The position numbers and the translations under genes are program-made. A model generated the notes under the pieces. The model had not been told where the DNA came from. It saw only the letters and a list, made by a program, of their open reading frames with translations, and made no database searches. From assembly GCA_900319075.1 (NCBI GenBank), contig ONMZ01000007.1, positions 1 to 51,207 on the forward strand: a stretch of DNA of 51,207 nucleotides, given 5' to 3'. This DNA is from an uncultured Eubacteriales bacterium. GTDB lineage: Bacteria > Bacillota > Clostridia > Oscillospirales > Ruminococcaceae. This document shows positions 45,160 to 51,207 of this stretch, piece after piece (position 1 is the stretch's first letter; each line of letters opens with the position of its first letter).

Positions 45160-46449
45160 ATGATACGATTTTACAACGCCAGGGTGCTGACCATGGAACA
45201 GGGCATAGATATGATGGAAAATGCCGAGGTATGGACCGACGGGGATAAGATATCCTTTGTGGGAAAGCCCGATAAACAGCAGCTTGACCGGACGGAGTTT
45301 GAACGGCAGACGGACCTTAAAGGCGACCTTATAATGCCCGGGCTGAAAAACGCACATACCCACTCGGCAATGACCTTTCTGCGATCCTATGCAGACGATA
45401 TGCCCCTTCAGGACTGGCTTTTCAAACAGGTCTTTCCCATGGAGGCAAAGCTTAACGAGGAAAGGGTGTACCACCTTACAAAGCTTGCTATACTTGAATA
45501 TCTCACCTGCGGCTGTACGGCGGCGTATGATATGTACTTTTTCCTTGACGGCTATGTAAGAGCCTGTGTGGAAAGCGGTTTTCGCAGTGTTATGTGCAGC
45601 TCCATATCGGGAGATGAAAGCAAGCTGCCGCAGCTGGAGGATGATATAAAAAAATACAACTCCACCGGAAACGATCTTATAAGCTTTATACCGGGGGTCC
45701 ACGCAGAGTACACCTGTTCAAAGGGGCTTATACAAGGTATGGGTGAGCTTGCCCGGAAATATAAATTGCCCACGGCGATGCACAGCTCCGAGACCGAAAA
45801 AGAGGTCGACGAGTGCATCTCACGCTATGGCATGACGCCCACGCAGCTTTTTGAGAGTGTGGGGGCGTTCGATTTCGGGGGGACCACCTTCCACAACGTA
45901 TATCTTACCCTTGAGGATATGGATATCCTCAGGCGCCGCAAGGTGGTGTGTGTCCATTGTCCTGCTTCCAATCTGAAGCTTGCCAGCGGTATAGCTCCCG
46001 TGGCGGAGATGGAGAAAATGGGCATTGAAACTGCCCTGGGCACCGACGGCCCTGCCAGCAACAACGCCCTTGATATGTTCAGAGAAATGTACCTTATGAC
46101 TGTGCTGCAAAAGGTATCCTGCAAGGACGCAGCAGCCTTTGGACCCGGGAAGGTTTTAAGAGCTGCCACCGTGGGGGGAGCAAGAGCGATGCACCTTGAC
46201 CGGTGTGATATTATTGCACCGGGAAAGCAGGCGGACCTTGTGGTCATCGACCTTAACAAGCCTAATATGCAGCCGGTAAACAACATAGCGGCAAACATTG
46301 TTTACAGCGCCGATAAGACAAATGTGCGCCTGACCATGTGCGCCGGAAAGGTGCTTTATGAAAACGGCGAGTTCTTCGTGGGAGAAGATCCCCAAAGGAT
46401 ATATGCCAATGCAAACCGTGTAACAAACGAAATGAAAAACGAGCTTTAA
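45160..46449 (+). CDS. mtaD: 5-methylthioadenosine/S-adenosylhomocysteine deaminase
   Basis: This TIM-barrel metal enzyme removes the 6-amino group of methylthioadenosine or S-adenosylhomocysteine. The 429-residue protein has the metal motif HTH (LKNAHTHSAMTFLRSYADD). The histidine block is AMHSSETEKEVDEC, followed by VCVHCPASNLKLASGIAPV and the aspartate block ALGTDGPASNNALDMF. All expected ligands are present. AAAGGAG precedes the ATG. With mtnA and the phosphorylase it gives a route through methylthioinosine. Other amidohydrolases share the fold, so substrate assignment rests on motifs and context. Confidence 0.88.
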   Translation: MIRFYNARVLTMEQGIDMMENAEVWTDGDKISFVGKPDKQQLDRTEFERQTDLKGDLIMPGLKNAHTHSAMTFLRSYADDMPLQDWLFKQVFPMEAKLNEERVYHLTKLAILEYLTCGCTAAYDMYFFLDGYVRACVESGFRSVMCSSISGDESKLPQLEDDIKKYNSTGNDLISFIPGVHAEYTCSKGLIQGMGELARKYKLPTAMHSSETEKEVDECISRYGMTPTQLFESVGAFDFGGTTFHNVYLTLEDMDILRRRKVVCVHCPASNLKLASGIAPVAEMEKMGIETALGTDGPASNNALDMFREMYLMTVLQKVSCKDAAAFGPGKVLRAATVGGARAMHLDRCDIIAPGKQADLVVIDLNKPNMQPVNNIAANIVYSADKTNVRLTMCAGKVLYENGEFFVGEDPQRIYANANRVTNEMKNEL

Positions 46450-46460
46450 GCCCCATAAAC

Positions 46461-46501
46461 AACAGACCGCCCGGTGTGTGCCGAGCGGTCTGTCTTTTTT
46501 G
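46461..46501. terminator. Bidirectional terminator
   Basis: cagaccgc (46463-46470) pairs with gcggtctg (46485-46492) across a 14-base loop, followed by a T-run on the plus strand. It ends the long plus-strand run and lies 7 bases from the stop of the convergent aminotransferase gene. Confidence 0.88.
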
Positions 46502-46507
46502 CGTTTA

Positions 46508-47791
46508 CTATATATTATTGAGGAGTTTTTCTGCACTTGCAAGCTTAACAGCGGTGGTAAAGACCTCCACAGCCAGCTTCAGCTCTTCTACCGGCGGGTA
46601 AGAAGGAGCGATACGGATGTTTCTGTCCCGAGGGTCTTTCTTGTAAGGGAATGTGGCACCTGCGCCGGTAAGCACAACCCCTGTTTGTTTGCAAAGCTCA
46701 ACGATGCGCTTTGCACAGCCGTCAAGGGAATCAAAGCTGATGAAATAGCCGCCGTTTGGCTTTGTCCAGCTTCCGATGCCAAGGGGTGCGATCTCTTTTT
46801 CAAGGCCGCCCAGAACTGCGGCAAACTTAGGAGCAAGCATTGCCTGGTGTTTTTTCATATGCTCCTTTATTCCCTCAAAGCTGCCGAAGAATTTAACGTG
46901 GCGAAGCTGGTTTATCTTATCCGGTCCGATGGTCTGAACGGTCATGTGAGAGCGGATATATTCGGCATTTTCCTTGCTTGATGCCATCATTGCCACTCCT
47001 GCTCCTGCAAAGGTCACCTTTGAGGTCGAGGCAAACTCGATAGCTCTGTTGGGGTTGCCGGCTTTTTTGCACTCTTCAAGCAGGTCAAGGAGCTTGTCGG
47101 GGGTATCGCTCAGATGGTGGATACAATAAGCGTTGTCCCAGAAGATGCGGAAATCGTCAGCCTTGGTCTTCATAGCGGCAAAACGCTTTACCACCTGATC
47201 CGAGAAGGTGATGCCCGTAGGGTTGCCGTACATAGGCACACACCACACGCCTTTGATGCTTTCGTCCTCGGACACCAGCTTTTCTATCATGTCCATATCA
47301 GGACCGTCGTTTTTCATGGGTATATTTATCATTTCAAACCCGAAAGTTTCGGTAACAAGGAAATGTCTGTCATATCCCGGACAGGGACACAGCCATTTAA
47401 GCCTGCCCTGATCCTTCCAGGGCGTTGAGTCTTTGCTTACGCCGAAAAGCATAAACTTTGCGATAGTATCATACATCATATTCAAGCTTGAGGAACCGCC
47501 AAGAATAAGCTGATCCCGCTCAACGTTCAGCATTGGAGCAAAAAGATCCTTTGCCTGCGCCAGACCGTCAACGCCGCCATAGTTACGGCAGTCCGTTCCG
47601 TCATCGGCGATACAGTCCTTTGAAGAAACCACGGTGGTAAGCAGTCCCTGGGTAAGGTCAAGCTGCTCTGCCGACGGCTTTCCCCTTGCCATATTCAGCG
47701 AAAGCCCCATAGCCTTGTATTCATCAAGCTTAGCCTGAGCCTCATTTTTAAAGGCCTCAAGTTCAGCCTTTGACATTTGTGATAAGTTCAT
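46508..47791 (-). CDS. Subclass Ic aspartate aminotransferase
   Basis: The 427-residue PLP enzyme belongs to the divergent aspartate aminotransferase group typified by Corynebacterium AspT rather than the common type I. Visible features are MARGKPSAEQLDLTQGLL, GGSSSLNMMYDTIAKF, the substrate loop VPMYGNPTGITFS, the cofactor aspartate region IFWDNAYCIHHL, and the PLP lysine in STSKVTFAGAGVAMMA. It probably makes aspartate from oxaloacetate and glutamate. A role in the final transamination of methionine salvage is possible but unproved. Confidence 0.9.
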   Translation of the reverse strand: MNLSQMSKAELEAFKNEAQAKLDEYKAMGLSLNMARGKPSAEQLDLTQGLLTTVVSSKDCIADDGTDCRNYGGVDGLAQAKDLFAPMLNVERDQLILGGSSSLNMMYDTIAKFMLFGVSKDSTPWKDQGRLKWLCPCPGYDRHFLVTETFGFEMINIPMKNDGPDMDMIEKLVSEDESIKGVWCVPMYGNPTGITFSDQVVKRFAAMKTKADDFRIFWDNAYCIHHLSDTPDKLLDLLEECKKAGNPNRAIEFASTSKVTFAGAGVAMMASSKENAEYIRSHMTVQTIGPDKINQLRHVKFFGSFEGIKEHMKKHQAMLAPKFAAVLGGLEKEIAPLGIGSWTKPNGGYFISFDSLDGCAKRIVELCKQTGVVLTGAGATFPYKKDPRDRNIRIAPSYPPVEELKLAVEVFTTAVKLASAEKLLNNI

Positions 47792-47830
47792 CCCAAACAG
47801 CCTCCAAACAATATTATCTTCCGATAATAC

Positions 47831-47859
47831 ATTGTACTCTACTTTTTAAGATTTTGCAA
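47831..47859 (-). promoter_or_regulatory. Promoter of the aminotransferase gene
   Basis: Minus-strand TTGCAA (47854-47859) and TACAAT (47831-47836) with a 17-base spacer. Confidence 0.65.
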
Positions 47860-47984
47860 GTCAAAACTGTCGTTCCTGCAAATTTTCCGCATTTTACACG
47901 AAGGAACGGACATTTATAAAACGATTATGGGCAATTTGGATAATATCCATTCAAAAGCGGCGGCATTTAAAAGAAATCGAACGC

Positions 47985-48022
47985 AAAAAAAAGAACCCCC
48001 GGAAATGCCGGAAGTTCTTTTA
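47985..48022 (-). terminator. Intrinsic terminator of the epimerase gene
   Basis: On the minus strand gaacttccgg pairs with ccgggggttc (imperfect centre), followed by eight T. Placed just after the epimerase stop. Confidence 0.8.
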
Positions 48023-48028
48023 TGTTCT

Positions 48029-48958
48029 TTACTTGGTGTTTGCCAGAGTCCAGCGGAAGGTGGATATCCTTCGAGCCTTGGTGTTGTCTATGTTCCAGTT
48101 GCTGAAAGAAGCAGACGGATCAAAATACCTGTAATCTGTCTTCATCTTTCCCTTGTTGATCGTAAGGTTTATACTTGGGTTCTTCTGGATGACCGCACCG
48201 ATACGATACTTTTTCTTTTCGTACTCTATTATCTCCGCAGCGGTGATAACTTTTGTGTCTGCAACGTTGTATATGCCCTCATATCTTCCCGAAGGCACAT
48301 TTATTATACCGTTGATAAAGTCGATAAGATTGTAGATGCAGCAGAATGAGAAGCCGTATTCGCCCTCTTTATAGATATATGCCACACCCTCTTTTTGGTC
48401 AAAAACTCTGTCGTGAAGGTTCTGGGTGTATTCTGCATCATAAATAGGTGCAACTCTTGCAATAACAGGTACGGTGTTTGACTTCTTTGTTGCCTTTAAA
48501 AGAGCCTTTTCGCTTGCCAGCTTCAGATCGCTGTAGTTGGTGCTGCCCTTTTCGGGGAAGGTCTCTCTGATAGGCTCACGACCCTTTTGTATGCCGTAAA
48601 CCTGTGTGGTGCTCAAAAGAATTATGCTTGTGCAGCCTGCCTTTTCAGCAAGATCATAGATGAACTTATCGCACATCTTGCTTCTCTTGATCTCCGTATC
48701 TGTAATGTAGGAGTCAAGGTCATTGTCAACAGAACAAGCCAGGTGAACAAGAACATCAACGTGCTCATTGGCAAGGATCCTTGAAATGGTGTCCTTGTTT
48801 GTAACGTCCGACTGGATAAAGGTATAGTTATCGTCGGATCCTACAAGCTCGTTTGTCTTGTTGTCTACACCGTATACTTTATGTTTTTTTCCAAGCAGAC
48901 TTGATACAAGGTAAGTACCTATCATTCCGCTCGCTCCGGTTACGAGTATTGTTGACAT
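48029..48958 (-). CDS. NAD-dependent epimerase/dehydratase (extended SDR)
   Basis: The 309-residue protein is an extended short-chain dehydrogenase. It has the NAD motif TGASGMIG (residues 7-14) and the acidic residue after the second strand (VYGVDNK). A Ser/Thr-rich STTQVYG segment follows, and a catalytic YxxxK (YSDLK) around residue 143-147. Such enzymes act on nucleotide sugars, but no sugar pathway neighbours are present, so the substrate is unknown. GAAAGGAG lies before the ATG, and it has its own promoter and terminator. Confidence 0.87.
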   Translation of the reverse strand: MSTILVTGASGMIGTYLVSSLLGKKHKVYGVDNKTNELVGSDDNYTFIQSDVTNKDTISRILANEHVDVLVHLACSVDNDLDSYITDTEIKRSKMCDKFIYDLAEKAGCTSIILLSTTQVYGIQKGREPIRETFPEKGSTNYSDLKLASEKALLKATKKSNTVPVIARVAPIYDAEYTQNLHDRVFDQKEGVAYIYKEGEYGFSFCCIYNLIDFINGIINVPSGRYEGIYNVADTKVITAAEIIEYEKKKYRIGAVIQKNPSINLTINKGKMKTDYRYFDPSASFSNWNIDNTKARRISTFRWTLANTK

Positions 48959-48995
48959 AGTGTCACTCCTTTCTGAAGTGCAGAGTTCTTATGAT

Positions 48996-49023
48996 ATTAT
49001 ATCACATTTCTCCGATTTTGCAA
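48996..49023 (-). promoter_or_regulatory. Promoter of the epimerase gene
   Basis: Minus-strand TTGCAA (49018-49023) and TGATATAAT ending in TATAAT (48996-49001), spacer 16 bases. Confidence 0.75.
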
Positions 49024-49072
49024 AGTTTTTTTGTAATTTTTCCAAAAATTTAGGATTTGTAAATAAATTAGC

Positions 49073-49101
49073 TTGCACAGTTTTGTGAATTATGTTAAAA
49101 T
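49073..49101 (+). promoter_or_regulatory. Promoter of the YtqA-like gene
   Basis: TTGCAC (49073-49078) and TAAAAT (49096-49101) with a 17-base spacer. A leader of about 120 bases follows with no recognised structure. Confidence 0.55.
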
Positions 49102-49230
49102 TGATTAAGCAAACCGACGGTCTTACGCCCATAAAAGAGAAAATAAGGGTGGCGGACATTGTTTGTTAAACAACTAATTACATATTATTAAAACGAAAAA
49201 AGGCAGAAAACTTCCCAAAAGGAGCATAAA

Positions 49231-50184
49231 ATGAACACTATCGCAGACAATCCTTTTGAATATTCCCAAGACAACAAGCGTTATCACACATACAGCTATT
49301 ATCTGAAAAAGCGCTTCGGTCAGAAGGTGATGAAGATATCTCTCAATGTTGACCTGGGCTGTCCCAACCGTGACGGAACAAAGGGGACGGGAGGGTGCAA
49401 ATTCTGCTCGGCGCATCTCAGCGGAGAATTTGCAGGAGACCCCTGCGACGACATACGCACCCAGTTTGAAACGGTCAGGGAGAGAATGAACGAAAAGTGG
49501 TCAAAGGGGCTTTATATCCCATATTTTCAGGCGGGGTCAAACACCTATGCTCCGGTGGAAAGGTTAAAGGCGATGTACGAAACGGCGCTGGAGCTTGAAA
49601 ACTGTGTGGGGCTGAGCGTTGCCACCAGGGCGGACTGTATAGACGAGGAGAAGGCGGAGCTTCTGGGGGAGATCGCAAAGAGGACATATCTTACCGTTGA
49701 GCTTGGATTGCAGACGGTACATGATAAGACTGCCCTTGCCATGAACCGCTGTCACACCTTTGGGGATTTTCTCAAAGGGTATGAGCTTTTGCGAAAAAAC
49801 GGCGTGAATGTATGCGTGCATATCATCAACGGGCTTCCCCACGAAACCCACGAGATGATGCTTGAAACGGCAAGGGAGCTTTCAAAGCTTGATCTGCACA
49901 GCATAAAGATACACCTGCTGCACGTTCTCAAAGGCACCGAGCTTGCAAAGATGTATGAGCGTGGCGAGTTTGAAACGATGACGATGAGCGAATATGTGAA
50001 CACCGTGTGCGACCAGATAGAGCTTTTGCCAAAGGAGCTGGTGATCCAGCGTGTTACCGGGGACGGCGCAAGGAGCGAGCTTATCGCACCCCTTTGGAGT
50101 TTAAAGAAATTCTGCGTGATGAACGAGATAGACAAAGAGCTTGGCAGGCGCAATTCATACCAGGGGATAAAGTTCGCAGGGTGA
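49231..50184 (+). CDS. Radical SAM protein, TIGR01212 (YtqA/YhcC) family
   Basis: The 317-residue protein is a radical SAM enzyme of the YtqA/YhcC type. The N terminus contains KISLNVDLGCPNRDG followed by GGCKFC, giving the cluster cysteines; the spacing CPNRDG...CxxC is typical of this family. Later blocks are YFQAGSNTYAP, VATRADCI, LTVELGLQTVHDKT and HIINGLPHETHEMM. The C-terminal IQRVTGDGAR is also conserved. The substrate is not known to me. AAAGGAG precedes the ATG. Confidence 0.92.
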   Translation: MNTIADNPFEYSQDNKRYHTYSYYLKKRFGQKVMKISLNVDLGCPNRDGTKGTGGCKFCSAHLSGEFAGDPCDDIRTQFETVRERMNEKWSKGLYIPYFQAGSNTYAPVERLKAMYETALELENCVGLSVATRADCIDEEKAELLGEIAKRTYLTVELGLQTVHDKTALAMNRCHTFGDFLKGYELLRKNGVNVCVHIINGLPHETHEMMLETARELSKLDLHSIKIHLLHVLKGTELAKMYERGEFETMTMSEYVNTVCDQIELLPKELVIQRVTGDGARSELIAPLWSLKKFCVMNEIDKELGRRNSYQGIKFAG

Positions 50185-50185
50185 T

Positions 50186-50214
50186 TTGACAGGGCAAAAG
50201 CAAGGTGATATAAT
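50186..50214 (+). promoter_or_regulatory. Consensus promoter of the TatD-linked radical SAM gene
   Basis: Perfect TTGACA (50186-50191) and perfect TATAAT (50209-50214) with a 17-base spacer, starting two bases after the stop codon of the previous gene. Confidence 0.88.
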
Positions 50215-50249
50215 TAGAAAGTGAATTGTAATCATATTGGGCAAGGAAT

Positions 50250-50335
50250 GACTATCAAGCCCCCTTTCCGCAGGATAGTGCAGCTTTCTTTTGCGAGAAA
50301 AGGCTTGACCGAAAAACCTGTTATTGTTTGCTTTT
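50250..50335 (-). repeat. Partial composite repeat modules, part of copy D
   Basis: This leader segment holds tccgcaggatagtgcagc, then tttcttttgcgagaaa, and later aaaaacctgttat. All three occur in the same order and orientation in copy C (about 28568-28675), but the hairpins between them are missing. It lies inside the transcribed leader of the next gene. Confidence 0.7.
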
Positions 50336-50347
50336 TGAAAGGATGCG

Positions 50348-50968
50348 TTGAAATTGATTAAAGCAATGAATATTTCTTATGAGATAGGCAGCAAGCTATA
50401 TCTTAACATTACCAACAAATGCCCGTGCAACTGCACCTTCTGCATACGCAACAACGGTGACGGAGCATATGGCTCGGACCCTTTGTGGCTGGAGCATCAG
50501 CCCACCGCTGAGGAGGTCATTGAAAACCTGAAAACACGTGACCTTGACAGCTACGAGGAGATAATCTTCTGTGGTTACGGAGAGCCGACCTGCGAGTTGG
50601 AAATACTCAAAAAGGCGGCGGAGTACATCAGAAGCGTTACCAGAACGCCTGTAAGGATAAATACCAACGGTCTTGGCAACCTCATCAACAAACGTGATAT
50701 CGCTCCCGAGCTGAAAGGGCTTGTGGACACCGTTTCCATAAGCCTTAACGCATCGACCGCCGAGGCTTATGACGCTGTTACCCGTCCTTCCTTCAAGGGC
50801 GTGAACTGCTTTGAGGAGATGCTCGGATTTGCAAAACGGGTCAAGGAGTATGTTCCAAACACCATGCTGACCGTCGTTGACGTTATCGGCGAGGAGGAGA
50901 TCGCTAAGTCGCAGGCTATCGCAGACAGCGTAGGTATAGAGCTGAGAGTGCGTAAGTACGAAGCGTAA
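50348..50968 (+). CDS. TatD-family-associated radical SAM protein
   Basis: The 206-residue protein is a short radical SAM enzyme with the cluster motif CPCNCTFC (LYLNITNKCPCNCTFCIRN). The glycine-rich block is IIFCGYGEPTCE, with RINTNGLGNL and VSISLNASTAEAYDAV after it. It matches the group normally encoded beside or fused to tatD. I start at TTG 50348, four bases after AAAGGA; the ATG at 50366 has no ribosome site close by. No tatD is adjacent; the only one in the window is at 3151. Confidence 0.85.
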   Translation: MKLIKAMNISYEIGSKLYLNITNKCPCNCTFCIRNNGDGAYGSDPLWLEHQPTAEEVIENLKTRDLDSYEEIIFCGYGEPTCELEILKKAAEYIRSVTRTPVRINTNGLGNLINKRDIAPELKGLVDTVSISLNASTAEAYDAVTRPSFKGVNCFEEMLGFAKRVKEYVPNTMLTVVDVIGEEEIAKSQAIADSVGIELRVRKYEA

Positions 50969-50984
50969 CCTAATAAGACAAATC

Positions 50985-51207
50985 AGAGTTTGTGCACCAT
51001 GTCAGAGAGTGTGCCCGAAGGGGTTTTAGGTGGGCATAAAACCGTAAACGGTTTTGGAAAGCCCCCTAAACAAGAGCCATTCAATCCACCTTTTTGCAGG
51101 CGGATTGCGGAAAAAGAGTTTTGCGCTTTTCAAAGGGGCACGCCCTCTCTTGCAGGGCGTCCCCTCTTTCAAAACAGTCCACCGGACTGTTTTGAAATTC
51201 ACCCCTT
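50985..51207 (-). repeat. Composite hairpin repeat, copy D
   Basis: Read on the minus strand this is the same module order as copy A. It contains gtgcccgaaggggt and ggaaagccccctaa (about 51011-51068), and an imperfect caatcc/ggattg hairpin (about 51085-51108). Next is an aggggcacgccct/agggcgtcccct hairpin (about 51135-51165), then the palindrome tttcaaaacagtcc-acc-ggactgttttgaaa (51167-51197), ending with aattcacccctt. The element probably continues beyond the window. No gene is seen. Confidence 0.83.

Overview
The window is a replication-origin region of a low-to-mid GC Firmicute, most likely a Ruminococcus-like member of the Oscillospiraceae. The evidence is the conserved gene block rnpA-rpmH / dnaA-dnaN-yaaA-recF-remB-gyrB-gyrA with yidD-yidC-jag, strong Shine-Dalgarno sites, AT-rich gaps with sigma-A type promoters, the sporulation genes yabP and yabQ, and a GH130 mannooligosaccharide phosphorylase of a kind known from gut and rumen Ruminococcus. 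The genus is inferred; no rRNA or tRNA gene was seen.

Layout. At 371-3054 mnmG and rsmG lie on the plus strand, away from their usual place next to jag and without mnmE. They are followed by a TatD-family hydrolase, a family 2 glycosyltransferase with an SseB-like gene, and a coiled-coil membrane protein. From 6485 to 9721 come a cardiolipin synthase, a small plus-strand gene, and a DUF421/DUF4363 pair. A 652-residue zinc-ribbon surface protein (9940-11898) faces the GH130 gene, a lipoprotein and a DUF4321 protein. The minus-strand cluster yabP-yabQ-divIC-yabR (15877-14132) keeps the Bacillus order. The serine pathway operon serC-serA and the operon DUF2229-type protein / Nif3 / rqcH follow.

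From 22800 to 33314 the minus strand carries gyrA, a YcxB-like membrane protein, gyrB, remB, recF, yaaA, dnaN and dnaA. The origin should lie in one or both gaps beside dnaA (31477-31958 and 33315-33703). From 33868 the plus strand carries rpmH, rnpA, yidD, yidC and jag, so transcription diverges from the origin. Next is a tight plus-strand run: purine nucleoside phosphorylase, fumarase alpha, a YdbS/YdbT-like membrane pair, cheA, cheW, mtnA and an MTA/SAH deaminase. Phosphorylase, deaminase and mtnA together can convert 5'-methylthioadenosine to methylthioribulose-1-phosphate by way of methylthioinosine. The right end holds a subclass Ic aspartate aminotransferase, an NAD-dependent epimerase and two radical SAM genes.

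Two things stand out. First, a family of composite intergenic repeats occurs at both ends of the window and on both sides of gyrB. Each copy is a series of short perfect hairpins in a shared order. The copies differ by paired changes that keep the stems intact, which points to selection on structure. Second, DnaA is diverged in its DNA-binding domain, and the dnaA-dnaN gap has almost no consensus DnaA boxes but is full of TTGAAA/TTTTCAACA-type motifs. This suggests a shifted origin-recognition code.
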